Origin: Cellulomonas sp. WB94 | Lineage (GTDB): Bacteria > Actinomycetota > Actinomycetes > Actinomycetales > Cellulomonadaceae | Assembly: GCF_003115775.1 (NCBI RefSeq) | Contig: NZ_QEES01000003.1 | Location: 62,001 to 126,000 of the forward strand | Direction: 5' to 3' | DNA: 64,000 nucleotides | In this document: positions 17,500-25,209 of the stretch, one piece after another | Numbering within the stretch: position 1 is the stretch's first letter | How the letters are laid out: every line of letters starts with the position of its first letter | Made by a program: the position numbers and the translations under genes | Notes under the pieces: generated by a model | What the model saw: the letters and a program-made list of their open reading frames with translations, nothing else | What the model was told of the DNA's origin: nothing | Databases searched by the model: none

Positions 17500-18373
17500 C
17501 ACTGCTCCGAGCGACGTCCGCGCCCTCGAGGCGGGCCTCGACGCGCTCGACTCGCTCGTCACACCGGTGCCCGCGAGCAGGACGCGCGCTGCATGGCGCG
17601 CCTTCTGGCCGACCGCCACGGCAGTCGTGGTGTTCGGCGCCGTGTGGCAGGCGGTCGCGCTCGCCGGGCTCAAGCCCTCGTACGCCCTGCCGAGCCCGGC
17701 CGACGTGTGGACCGCTCTCGTCGTCTCCGCCCAGGACGGCTCAGGGGTCCGGGCGGTCGGGCTCAGCCTGGAGCGCGGCGGCCTGGGGTTCGCGATCTCG
17801 GTCGTCGTCGGCGTGCTGCTGGGCACGGCGATGGCGACCGTGCCGCTGCTCCGGCGCGCGCTGGGGCCGATCGTCTCGGGCCTCCAGTCGCTCCCGTCGG
17901 TCGCGTGGGTGCCGGCCGCGCTCATCTGGTTCCAGCTGAGCAACGCCGCGATCTTCACGGTCGTCCTGCTCGGCGCGATCCCCTCGATCGTCAACGGGCT
18001 GCTCGCCGGCGTCGACCAGGTCCCGCCGCTGGTCCTGCGCGTCGGGCAGGTCCTCGGTGCGAGCGGGTGGACCCGGATCCGGTACGTGCTGCTCCCCGGT
18101 GCGCTCCCCGGGTTCCTCGCCGGGCTGAAGCAGGGGTGGGCGTTCGCGTGGCGCTCCCTGATGGCCGCCGAGCTGATCTCGTCCTCCCCGCAGCTCGGCA
18201 CGGGCCTCGGCCAGCTGCTCGACCTGGGCCGTCAGACCAACGACATGTCGCTGGTCATCGCCTCAATCCTGCTGATCTTCGCGGTCGGCATGGCGATCGA
18301 GCTCGCCGTGTTCGGTCCGCTCGAGCGGAAGGTGCTGCGCGCGCGCGGCCTGACCGGTACGAGCGGGCGGTGA
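17489..18373 (+). CDS. Sulfonate-type ABC transporter permease
   Basis: A 294-residue inner-membrane permease of the SsuC/TauC type, with about six hydrophobic helices. The EAA loop is visible as the stretch near residues 177-205, which includes the glycine of VLGASGWTRIRYVLLPGALPG. An N-terminal cytoplasmic extension of about 45 residues precedes the first helix. Start ATG overlaps the ATPase gene by 11 bp; cysG begins 6 bp after the stop. Confidence 0.92.
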   Translation: MAADTAPSDVRALEAGLDALDSLVTPVPASRTRAAWRAFWPTATAVVVFGAVWQAVALAGLKPSYALPSPADVWTALVVSAQDGSGVRAVGLSLERGGLGFAISVVVGVLLGTAMATVPLLRRALGPIVSGLQSLPSVAWVPAALIWFQLSNAAIFTVVLLGAIPSIVNGLLAGVDQVPPLVLRVGQVLGASGWTRIRYVLLPGALPGFLAGLKQGWAFAWRSLMAAELISSSPQLGTGLGQLLDLGRQTNDMSLVIASILLIFAVGMAIELAVFGPLERKVLRARGLTGTSGR

Positions 18374-18379
18374 CGTGCC

Positions 18380-19612
18380 ATGAGTGAGATCGCAGCCGGC
18401 CCGATCCGCCACCCGGTGCTGCTCGACCTGCACGGCCGTGGCGTCGTCGTGGTCGGCGGCGGCGTGGTGGCCACCCGTCGGACCATCAACCTGCTCGACG
18501 CCGGTGCGGTGGTGCGCGTGGTCTCGCCCGTCCTGAGCGACGACCTCGCCGCGCTCGCCCGTTCGGGCGCGCTGGAGCACGTGGCGCGGGGCTACGTCCG
18601 GGGAGACCTCGACGGAGCATGGCTCGTGCACACCGCGACGGGACATCCGGCGACGGACGACGCGGTCGCCGACGACGCCGACGCCGCCCGCATCTGGTGC
18701 ATCCGGACCGGCGACCCGTCGGCCTCGAGCGCCTGGTCGTCCGCGGTCGCGCGTTCGGGGGACGTCACGGTCGCGGTCAACGCCGGGGGCGACCCGCGAC
18801 GCGCCGCGGCGATCCGGTCGGCCGTCGCGACGCTGCTCGACACGGGCGAGCTGCCGATCCGCCGCCGCCGGCCCGGGCCCGGATCGGTCGCGCTCGTCGG
18901 TGGAGGCCCCGGCGACCCCGGCCTCATCACCGCCCGTGGTCGGCGCCTTCTCGCGCAGGCGGACGTCGTCGTCGTGGACCGGCTCGCCCCCCGCGAGCTG
19001 CTCGCCGGCCTGGACGACGACGTCGAGGTCATCGAGGCCGGCAAGTCGCCGGACGCGCACACGATCACCCAGGACGAGATCAACGCCGTCCTCGTCGACC
19101 GCGCGCAGGCCGGCCACCGGGTCGTGCGGCTCAAGGGCGGCGACCCGTTCGTGCTCGGACGTGGCGGCGAGGAGCTGCTGGCGTGCCTGGCCGCCGGGGT
19201 CGAGGTCGAGGTCGTCCCGGGCGTCACGAGCGCGTTCGCCGTCCCCGCGGCCGCGGGCATCCCCGTCACGCACCGGAACGTGTCCCGCCAGGTGACCGTC
19301 GTCTCGGCGCACGACGCGGCGCCGGACTGGCCCGCGCTCGCCCGCCTCGACGGCACGCTCGTGCTCCTCATGGGGGTCACCCGGTTGAAGCAGCACGCGG
19401 CGCGACTCATCGAGCTCGGGCGCGTGGCCTCGACGCCGGTGGCGGTCATCGAGCGCGGCACCACGCCGGACCAGCGCACCACCATCGGCACCCTCGCGGA
19501 CATCGCCGAGCTCGCCGCGGCCCGTGCCGTCCGCTCCCCCGCCGTCGTCGTCGTCGGCCCGGTCGTCGCCCTCGCGGAGTCCCTCGCCGGCACCTACCGC
19601 ACCCCGTCCTGA
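18380..19612 (+). CDS. cysG: Siroheme synthase (precorrin-2 dehydrogenase / SUMT)
   Basis: A 410-residue fused enzyme. Residues about 10-150 form the NAD-dependent precorrin-2 dehydrogenase/ferrochelatase module (VVVVGGGVVATRRTINLL). Residues about 165-405 are uroporphyrinogen-III C-methyltransferase, with VALVGGGPGDPGLIT, VVRLKGGDPFVLGRGGEE and VPGVTSAFAVPAAAGIPVTHR. It provides siroheme for the sulfite reductase at the head of the same operon. Last gene of the operon; it starts 6 bp after the permease. The next gene has its own promoter. Confidence 0.95.
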   Translation: MSEIAAGPIRHPVLLDLHGRGVVVVGGGVVATRRTINLLDAGAVVRVVSPVLSDDLAALARSGALEHVARGYVRGDLDGAWLVHTATGHPATDDAVADDADAARIWCIRTGDPSASSAWSSAVARSGDVTVAVNAGGDPRRAAAIRSAVATLLDTGELPIRRRRPGPGSVALVGGGPGDPGLITARGRRLLAQADVVVVDRLAPRELLAGLDDDVEVIEAGKSPDAHTITQDEINAVLVDRAQAGHRVVRLKGGDPFVLGRGGEELLACLAAGVEVEVVPGVTSAFAVPAAAGIPVTHRNVSRQVTVVSAHDAAPDWPALARLDGTLVLLMGVTRLKQHAARLIELGRVASTPVAVIERGTTPDQRTTIGTLADIAELAAARAVRSPAVVVVGPVVALAESLAGTYRTPS

Positions 19613-19652
19613 CCCGCATCTCGGCCACCCGGCGGCACCCGCGGCCGGCGGC

Positions 19653-19658
19653 TAGCCT
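19653..19658 (+). promoter_or_regulatory. -10 element of the RibD-like gene (leaderless)
   Basis: TAGCCT ends 7 nt before the ATG at 19666, pointing to a leaderless transcript separate from the sulfur operon. Confidence 0.55.
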
Positions 19659-19665
19659 GACCCGC

Positions 19666-20490
19666 ATGGCAACGAGCCGCCCCGTACCGACCCTCGACGT
19701 CCTGCTGCCGCCCGGGCGCGAGGCCATCGGCCCCGACCCGGCCGAGGAGTCCCTGGAGGCGCTCTACGCGCATCCCGCCCCGCGCGCCGGGCGTTCCGCG
19801 TGGGTCCGGGCCAACATGGTCGCCACGGTCGACGGCGGAGCCACGGGTCCCGACCACGTCTCCGGGTCGATCAACAACGCCGCCGACCACCGCGTGTTCG
19901 ACGTGCTGCGGGCCGCGGCCGACGTGGTGCTGATCGGCGCCGGGACCGCCCGCGCGGAGCGGTACCGATCCCTGCGCATGCCCGCCGCCCTCGCCGCCGC
20001 ACGGGCCGTCCGCGGGCAGTCCGCCCGGCTCGAGCTCGCCGTCGTGTCCGCGTCGGGAGTCCTGCCGCCCGAGCTGCTCACGGGCGACGACCTCCCGATC
20101 GTCCTGACCGTGTACTCGAGCCCCGCTCTGGCCGGTCTGCGTGAGCGGCTGGGTGCCGACCGGGTCATCGAGGCCGGCGACGCCGAGGTCGACCTCGGGC
20201 GCGGCCTCGACGCGCTGGCGGCGCGGGGCCTCGTGCGCGTCCTCACGGAGGGCGGCCCGCACCTCCTCGCGCAGCTCGTCGCGATCGACGTGGTCGATGA
20301 CCTGTGCCTGACGACGAGCGCCCTGCTCGTCGGCGGCCCGGCCGCTCGCATCCTGGACACCCCTGCCTGGCTCGCGCCGCCGCGCCCGGCGACTCTCGCC
20401 CACCTGCTCCACAGCGACGGCGTGCTCCTGGCCCGCTGGCTGCTCGGTGCGCAGCCCATCACCGACGGCGGCACTAGGCTCACCCCGTGA
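19666..20490 (+). CDS. RibD C-terminal-domain (dihydrofolate reductase-like) reductase
   Basis: A 274-residue protein of the pyrimidine reductase family. ANMVATVDGGATGPDHVSGSINNAADHRVFDVLRAAADVVLIGAGTARAE is too long to quote as one motif, but its parts (MVATVDG at about 47-53; VLIGAGTARAE near 88-98) match the RibD/DHFR fold that binds NADPH. LTEGGPHLLAQL near 206-217 is the closing signature. It may reduce a deaminated pyrimidine in riboflavin synthesis, but no rib gene is adjacent, so the substrate is unsure. The stop overlaps the next GTG by four bases. Confidence 0.8.
   Translation: MATSRPVPTLDVLLPPGREAIGPDPAEESLEALYAHPAPRAGRSAWVRANMVATVDGGATGPDHVSGSINNAADHRVFDVLRAAADVVLIGAGTARAERYRSLRMPAALAAARAVRGQSARLELAVVSASGVLPPELLTGDDLPIVLTVYSSPALAGLRERLGADRVIEAGDAEVDLGRGLDALAARGLVRVLTEGGPHLLAQLVAIDVVDDLCLTTSALLVGGPAARILDTPAWLAPPRPATLAHLLHSDGVLLARWLLGAQPITDGGTRLTP
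20475..20480 (+). promoter_or_regulatory. -10 element for the 161-residue protein (leaderless)
   Basis: TAGGCT ends 6 nt before the GTG at 20487. It lies inside the upstream gene, so this gene may have both read-through and its own start. Confidence 0.45.
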
Positions 20491-20972
20491 CCGACACGAT
20501 CCTGGTCCTCACCGAGGACACGCTCGCTTCCGCAGACGTCGCCAACCTGGTGTCCCTGCACCCCGACGAGACGCTCGTCTACCGGGTCCTCGTGCCCGCC
20601 GACACGTCGCGCAACCTTCTCGTGTCGCTCGTCGACCAGCTGAGCCTGGGCGAGCTGCGCGACGCGCTCGCCACCGTGCTCCGCCGCGAGCCGGTGCCGA
20701 CGCAGGCCAAGGCCACGGCTGCCGACCAGCTGGCCGAGAGCCTGTCGGCGTTCACCGAGGCGGGACGCACGGCCACGGGCGAGATCGTCGCCGACGACCC
20801 GCTCCCGGCGCTGCGTGCCGCTGTCGCGGCCGGCGGGGTTCGCGAGGTCGCCGTCGTGACGTACCCGCACGCGGTCGAGGACACGTTCCACACCGACTGG
20901 GCGTCGCGCGCCCGTGAGGTGCTCCAGGTGCCGGTGCTGCACCTGTACGCGGGGACCAGCGAGCTCGGCTGA
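20487..20972 (+). CDS. Actinobacterial conserved protein, USP-like
   Basis: A 161-residue acidic soluble protein. The pattern (TILVLTEDTL at the start, alternating beta/alpha, VREVAVVTYPHAVEDTFHTDW and VPVLHLYAGTSELG at the end) suggests a Rossmann-like universal-stress-type fold, but no ATP-binding GxxGxnG(S/T) motif is seen. GTGA overlap with the upstream reductase gives coupling. I do not recognise a named family with certainty; function unknown. Confidence 0.75.
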   Translation: MTDTILVLTEDTLASADVANLVSLHPDETLVYRVLVPADTSRNLLVSLVDQLSLGELRDALATVLRREPVPTQAKATAADQLAESLSAFTEAGRTATGEIVADDPLPALRAAVAAGGVREVAVVTYPHAVEDTFHTDWASRAREVLQVPVLHLYAGTSELG

Positions 20973-20982
20973 CCCCGCAGTC

Positions 20983-20999
20983 CGCGTCCGCCGGACGCG
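20983..20999. terminator. Bidirectional terminator hairpin
   Basis: CGCGTCC (20983-20989) and GGACGCG (20993-20999) make a perfect 7-bp stem with a 3-nt loop in the 51-nt gap between convergent genes (stops at 20972 and 21024). Confidence 0.6.
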
Positions 21000-21023
21000 C
21001 AGCCCGGGTCGGTCGGGTCGACC

Positions 21024-22262
21024 TCAGAACCCCGTCGACGTGACCTCGGGGTAGTACCGCCGGAACTTGCGGACCTGGTTGAGCAGAGCCGCCGTGACGT
21101 ACGCGCGGCGCCGCGGGAGCGCGTCGTGCCGGTACTGCAGCGGGTGCACCACGGCGCGCGCACGGATCAGCCCGCGCACCTTCGCGGCCAGCGCCGGGTC
21201 CAGGACGTACCGGAGCAGCAGCCGGTGCGGAAGGATCGAGTAGAGGACCTCGCGATCCACGACGACGGGCTCGACGGCGAGCCCCTCGACCCGGTCCTCG
21301 ATGAGGAACCGGGTCGGGTTCGCACCGGCGGCCGTCACGTAGTAGTTGTTGCGACCGATGCGCGGGTTGACCTCGAAGAAGCGGAACGACCCGTCCCGCG
21401 GGTCGACCTTCACGTCGAAGTTGGCGAAGCCGATGTAGCCCGTCGCGGCGAGGAACGCCCGCGCCTGGTCGAGCATCGGGTCGATGCGGGTCGTGATCAT
21501 CGCGGCCGGGTTCCCGAGACCTGACGGGGTGTGCTCCTCGAGCAGCACGTGCGCCGAGCAGAGGAGCGTCGCCACGCCACGGCTGTCGACGTAGGCGGTG
21601 ATGGACCGCATCTGCGTGTCGTCGCCGGGGATCAGCTCCTGGACCACGAACCTGCCACGGAACCCGGCGCCTGCGAGCGAGGCCCACAGCGCGTCGAGCT
21701 CGGCAGCGTCGGAGATCTCGAAGACCTTTTTCTTGCCGACGAACTCGACGCCCTGGTAGTCGGCGCTGCTCGCCGCCTTGGCGATCAGCGGGTACGCGAT
21801 GTCGACCGGGTCAGGGGCCCACCCGGGCTCGCCCGCACCGGCGAAGTCCTGGACGAGGGTCCGCGGCACGCTGATCCCGAGGTCGACCGCGATCTGGGCG
21901 AACGTCGCCTTGTCGGAGATCCGGTCGAGGACCTCCTCCGCGAGGAACGGCACGATGTAGTGGGCCTCGAGCTCGACGCGGTGCTGGACGACGACCCGCA
22001 CGAGCCAGTCGGAGTTCGCCAGGAGGACGAGCGTGCGGTCCGACATCTCCTTGCCCAGCTCGACGAGCCGGTCGACGAGCTGACGCGGGTCGTGGCCGTC
22101 GGCGACGAGCGAGTTGTCGATCAGCTGGGAGTTCGCGACCGGCCCCAGGGCGGCGCCGCTGACGACGATCGAGCGCACGCCGTAGGCCTCGTGGAACGAC
22201 CGGGCAAGGGCGTAGACGCCGATGTCCGCCCCGAGGATGACCGGTTGCAGCGGCCCGTTCAC
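21024..22262 (-). CDS. ATP-grasp carboxylate-amine ligase, candidate peptidoglycan D-amino acid ligase
   Basis: A 412-residue ATP-grasp protein. It begins with a substrate/biotin-carboxylase-like N domain (PVILGADIGVYALARSFHEAYG). ATP-grasp lysine and glutamate motifs follow (YPLIAKAAS at about 165-173, VVQELIPGDD near 210) and then the Mg-binding FRFFEVNPRIGRNNYY. The opening resembles, from memory, D-aspartate ligases that add D-Asp to the peptidoglycan stem in Enterococcus and Lactobacillus. Cellulomonas has an L-Orn-D-Asp/D-Glu bridge, so the role would fit. The GTG start overlaps the gnd stop by GTGA; longer upstream starts run into gnd. Family sure, substrate inferred. Confidence 0.8.
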   Translation of the reverse strand: MNGPLQPVILGADIGVYALARSFHEAYGVRSIVVSGAALGPVANSQLIDNSLVADGHDPRQLVDRLVELGKEMSDRTLVLLANSDWLVRVVVQHRVELEAHYIVPFLAEEVLDRISDKATFAQIAVDLGISVPRTLVQDFAGAGEPGWAPDPVDIAYPLIAKAASSADYQGVEFVGKKKVFEISDAAELDALWASLAGAGFRGRFVVQELIPGDDTQMRSITAYVDSRGVATLLCSAHVLLEEHTPSGLGNPAAMITTRIDPMLDQARAFLAATGYIGFANFDVKVDPRDGSFRFFEVNPRIGRNNYYVTAAGANPTRFLIEDRVEGLAVEPVVVDREVLYSILPHRLLLRYVLDPALAAKVRGLIRARAVVHPLQYRHDALPRRRAYVTAALLNQVRKFRRYYPEVTSTGF

Positions 22263-23713
22263 GCCGGGGACTCGGTCCGGTGGCCGGTCCAGTCGGTGTG
22301 GAAGGTGCCGCCGCGGTCGGTGCGCCGGTAGGTGTGGGCGCCGAAGAAGTCGCGTTGGGCCTGGATGAGGTTGGCGGGCAGCCGGTCGGCGCGCACACCG
22401 TCGTAGTAGGCGAGGGAGGAGGAGAACGCCGGGGTGGGCACCCCGTTGAGCGCCGCCTGGGAGACGGTCCGGCGCCACGCCCCGACGCCCTTGCCGACCG
22501 TCTCGACGAAGTACTCGTCCGCGAGCAGCAGGGCCAGGCCGCTGTCACGCTCGTACGCCTCGGTGATCCGGTTGAGGAACCGGGCCCGGATGATGCAGCC
22601 CCCACGCCAGATCCGGGCCATCGCCCCGCGGTCGATGGCCCACCCGAACTGCGCCGACGCGGCCGCGATCTGGTCGAAGCCCTGGGAGTAGGCCACGACC
22701 TTCGAGGCCAGCAGCGCCAGGCGCACGTCCTCGATGAACGCGTCCCGGTCGGTCACGTCCCACGTCCCGGCATGACCCTCCAGCGCCCGCACCCCCGCCG
22801 CGCGCTGGGGCACCGACCCGGACAGGGCCCGGGCGAACGTCGCCTCCGCGATCCCGGTGATCGGCACCCCCAGGTCCAGGGCGTTCTGCACCGTCCAACG
22901 CCCCGTGCCCTTCTGCTCGGCCTGATCCAGGACCACGTCCACGAACGCCTGCCCGGTCTCGGCGTCGGTGTGCGCCAGCACGTCGGCGGTGATCTCGATC
23001 AGGAACGACTCCAGCTCACCACCGTTCCAGTCCCGGAAGATCTCCGCGATCTGCGCCGCCGAGGCGCCCAGGCCCTGGCGCAGCAGGTCGTACGCCTCAG
23101 CGATGAGCTGCATGTCGGCGTACTCGATGCCGTTGTGCACCATCTTCACGAAGTGCCCGGCACCGTCGGGCCCCACATACGTGCAGCACGGCACCCCGTC
23201 GACCTTCGCCGCGATGTCCTCCAAGATCGGGCCCAGGACCGCGTAGGACTCGGGCGACCCCCCGGGCATGATCGACGGGCCCAGCAGCGCACCCTCCTCA
23301 CCACCCGAGACCCCCGACCCCACGAAGTGCAGGCCATGGGCCTTGAGCTCCCGCTCCCGGCGGACCGTGTCCGGGAAGTGCGCGTTGCCCGCATCGATCA
23401 CGATGTCACCCGCGTCCAGCAACGGGACCAGCTCACCGATCACCGCGTCCGTGGGCCCCCCGGCCTTGACCATGACGATCACCTTGCGCGGCCGCTCCAA
23501 CGAGGCCACGAAGTCCGCCATCGACTCCGACGCCACGAACGCGCCCTCCCCACCATGATCCGCGACCAACGACGCCGTCTTCGCGAACGACCTGTTGTGC
23601 ACCGCCGTCACATACCCGTGCCGCGCCAGATTCCGCGCCAAGTTACGACCCATCACCGCCAGACCCGTCACACCGATCTGAGCCGTTCCCACGGGGGCGC
23701 TAGGTGTGGTCAT
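22259..23713 (-). CDS. gnd: 6-phosphogluconate dehydrogenase, decarboxylating
   Basis: A 484-residue pentose-phosphate enzyme: 6-phosphogluconate plus NADP(+) gives ribulose-5-phosphate, CO2 and NADPH. The Rossmann start IGVTGLAVMGRNLARN (residues 13-28), GSGVSGGEEGALLGPSIMPGG, and HNGIEYADMQLIAEAYDLL are characteristic, as is the C-terminal FFGAHTYRRTD. Length fits the long (about 470-485) form. ATG at 23713 has AAGGAG (minus strand of 23723-23728) upstream; a -10 TAGGCT lies at 23772-23777. It is coupled to the ATP-grasp gene by GTGA. Confidence 0.96.
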   Translation of the reverse strand: MTTPSAPVGTAQIGVTGLAVMGRNLARNLARHGYVTAVHNRSFAKTASLVADHGGEGAFVASESMADFVASLERPRKVIVMVKAGGPTDAVIGELVPLLDAGDIVIDAGNAHFPDTVRRERELKAHGLHFVGSGVSGGEEGALLGPSIMPGGSPESYAVLGPILEDIAAKVDGVPCCTYVGPDGAGHFVKMVHNGIEYADMQLIAEAYDLLRQGLGASAAQIAEIFRDWNGGELESFLIEITADVLAHTDAETGQAFVDVVLDQAEQKGTGRWTVQNALDLGVPITGIAEATFARALSGSVPQRAAGVRALEGHAGTWDVTDRDAFIEDVRLALLASKVVAYSQGFDQIAAASAQFGWAIDRGAMARIWRGGCIIRARFLNRITEAYERDSGLALLLADEYFVETVGKGVGAWRRTVSQAALNGVPTPAFSSSLAYYDGVRADRLPANLIQAQRDFFGAHTYRRTDRGGTFHTDWTGHRTESPA

Positions 23714-23771
23714 GAGGGGTGCTCCTTCGTGCGGGCTCGCGTCGTCGAGCCGGCGGCTGGGTTCAGCGACC

Positions 23772-23777
23772 AGCCTA
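23772..23777 (-). promoter_or_regulatory. -10 element of gnd
   Basis: TAGGCT on the minus strand lies about 58 nt before the gnd ATG, leaving a leader of roughly 50 nt with a Shine-Dalgarno. No clear -35 is seen. Confidence 0.4.
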
Positions 23778-23837
23778 ACGGCGCAGGCGACACGACGACG
23801 CGGCGTGCCGGACCGCAAGACTGTCGCAGCTCGCACG

Positions 23838-23843
23838 TACGCT
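23838..23843 (+). promoter_or_regulatory. -10 element of DUF3000 gene (leaderless)
   Basis: TACGCT ends 7 nt before the GTG at 23851, the leaderless spacing repeated throughout this window. Confidence 0.55.
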
Positions 23844-23850
23844 CGCCGAT

Positions 23851-24435
23851 GTGATCCCCGCCGGACCCGACGATGCACCGCCCGCCTTCGTCCGCGCGCT
23901 GCGATCGCTGCGAGACGTGCAGCTGCGACCCGAGATCCACCTCGAGGAGGTCCCGGGCCCGGCCCGGATCGCCCCGTACACCGCCGCTCTCGCCGCGGAG
24001 GTCCGGGCGAACGCCCGCGACATCGAGGCCGACGACCTGGCGTCCGGACGCTTCGTCGTCCTGCACGACCCGGCCGGTCAGGAGGCCTGGGACGGGACGT
24101 TCCGCCTCGTGACCCTCGTGCGGGCGTCCCTCGAGGCCGAGGTCGGCTCGGACCCGATGCTCGGAGAGGTTGCCTGGAGCTGGTTCGTCGACGCGCTGGC
24201 CGAGTCGGGCCTGGACGCGCACGCCGCCGGCGGGACCATCACGCGCGTGCTGTCGCAGAGCTTCGGTGCGCTCGACAGGCGCCCTGAGCAGGTCGACCTC
24301 GAGATCCGCGCGAGCTGGACCGCTCGCGACGAGAACCTCCAGCCGCACCTTCAGGCGTGGGCCGTTCTGCTGTGCACCGCCGCGGGTCTCCCCCCGCTTC
24401 CGGCGGGAGTCGTTCCCCTCCCGCGCCGCCGCTGA
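23851..24435 (+). CDS. DUF3000 family protein
   Basis: A 194-residue actinobacterial protein with no assigned function. Typical parts are PPAFVRALRSLRDVQLRPEIHLEE near the start, WDGTFRLVTLVRASLE, and ASWTARDENLQPHLQAWAVLLC near the end. Members commonly sit just upstream of the HRDC/RNase D-like gene, as here, with a LuxR gene between. The GTG start is backed by a -10 element 7 nt upstream. It is soluble, without signal peptide or membrane segment. Confidence 0.85.
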   Translation: MIPAGPDDAPPAFVRALRSLRDVQLRPEIHLEEVPGPARIAPYTAALAAEVRANARDIEADDLASGRFVVLHDPAGQEAWDGTFRLVTLVRASLEAEVGSDPMLGEVAWSWFVDALAESGLDAHAAGGTITRVLSQSFGALDRRPEQVDLEIRASWTARDENLQPHLQAWAVLLCTAAGLPPLPAGVVPLPRRR

Positions 24436-24490
24436 CGGGGTCGTCTCGTCACCCGTCGCCCCGCGCGCGTCATCGCAGGTCCACCCGCTG

Positions 24491-24519
24491 CGCGGTCAAT
24501 ACCGCGAGGTCCTGACCTC
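24491..24519. promoter_or_regulatory. Two adjacent short inverted repeats before the LuxR gene
   Basis: CGCGGT-caat-ACCGCG (24491-24506) directly abuts GAGGT-cctg-ACCTC (24506-24519). They may be twin hairpins ending DUF3000 transcription or operator sites for the regulator downstream. A perfect 12-bp palindrome, ATGCCATGGCAT, follows at 24542-24553. Confidence 0.4.
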
Positions 24520-24581
24520 AAGGTGCTCCGCGGCGCTGCCGATGCCATGGCATGACGTTGGATCGCCGTGGGGAGGCAGCT

Positions 24582-25139
24582 GTGAGCACGGGAGCACTGC
24601 GCGCGCGGCCGACCACCCTCCGCGCCGTCCCGCCTGCACCGGGCAACCGCGCGTACCCCGCGAGCTCGGCCACCGCCGGCCGTGTCGTTGCGGGCGACCC
24701 CGCCGATCGCCGGGCGGTCGGCCAGATGTGCGTCGTGGTCACCAACCTCGCCGACGGTGACGGGCAGATCCTGGTCCGCAACCTCCGTCGGCGCGGCACC
24801 GGCCGGGTGATCCTGCTGGCGCGTCGCGCGAGCCGACCCGAGCTCGTCGGACTGCTCACGGGCGGTCTGCGCGGCGCGATCGCCTCGGAGTCGCACGCGT
24901 CGATCCCTGTCGGCTCCCGCGGACCGTCCTTCGCGACCGAGCGGCCCGACCTCACGATGCGTGAGCTCGGAGTCCTGCGGCTCGTCGCCGACGGGTGCAG
25001 CAACCGCGCGGTCGGTGAGCACCTCGGCCTGTCGGCCCTCACGGTCAAGAGCCACCTCGCGCGCATCTCCCGCAAGCTCGGGACGGGCGACCGTGCGGCC
25101 CTCGTCGCGATCTCCATCCGGTCGGGCCTGCTCGACTGA
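24582..25139 (+). CDS. Orphan LuxR/NarL-type regulator with degenerate receiver
   Basis: A 185-residue protein. The C-terminal 65 residues are a clear GerE helix-turn-helix (MRELGVLRLVADGCSNRAVG, then LSALTVKSHLARISRKLG). The N-terminal part resembles a shortened receiver in which the usual phosphoacceptor aspartate is N55 (VVVTNLADGDG), so it is probably not phosphorylated. No histidine kinase gene is nearby. The GTG at 24582 is chosen because GGAGG (24572-24576) precedes it; an in-frame ATG at 24552 would add ten residues. Possible targets include its own palindromic upstream region. Confidence 0.82.
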   Translation: MSTGALRARPTTLRAVPPAPGNRAYPASSATAGRVVAGDPADRRAVGQMCVVVTNLADGDGQILVRNLRRRGTGRVILLARRASRPELVGLLTGGLRGAIASESHASIPVGSRGPSFATERPDLTMRELGVLRLVADGCSNRAVGEHLGLSALTVKSHLARISRKLGTGDRAALVAISIRSGLLD

Positions 25140-25196
25140 CCTCACAGATCCTGGTGCGCCCCGCGTGGCCTGCACCGATGGGCGCCGGGGTGCGCC

Positions 25197-25202
25197 TACC
25201 GT
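25197..25202 (+). promoter_or_regulatory. -10 element of the HRDC gene (leaderless)
   Basis: TACCGT ends 7 nt before the ATG at 25210, which favours that ATG over the in-frame GTG at 25201. Confidence 0.5.
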
Positions 25203-25209
25203 GGTCACC

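Noticed and set aside
24552-24581. ATG 24552 as the start of the LuxR gene.
   Set aside because: It is in frame but has no Shine-Dalgarno, whereas the GTG at 24582 has GGAGG 5 nt upstream; the ATG is also within a 12-bp palindrome.
25201-25209. GTG 25201 as the start of the HRDC/RNase D-like gene.
   Set aside because: The -10 TACCGT (25197-25202) would overlap it; the ATG at 25210 has the 7-nt leaderless spacing seen at other genes.
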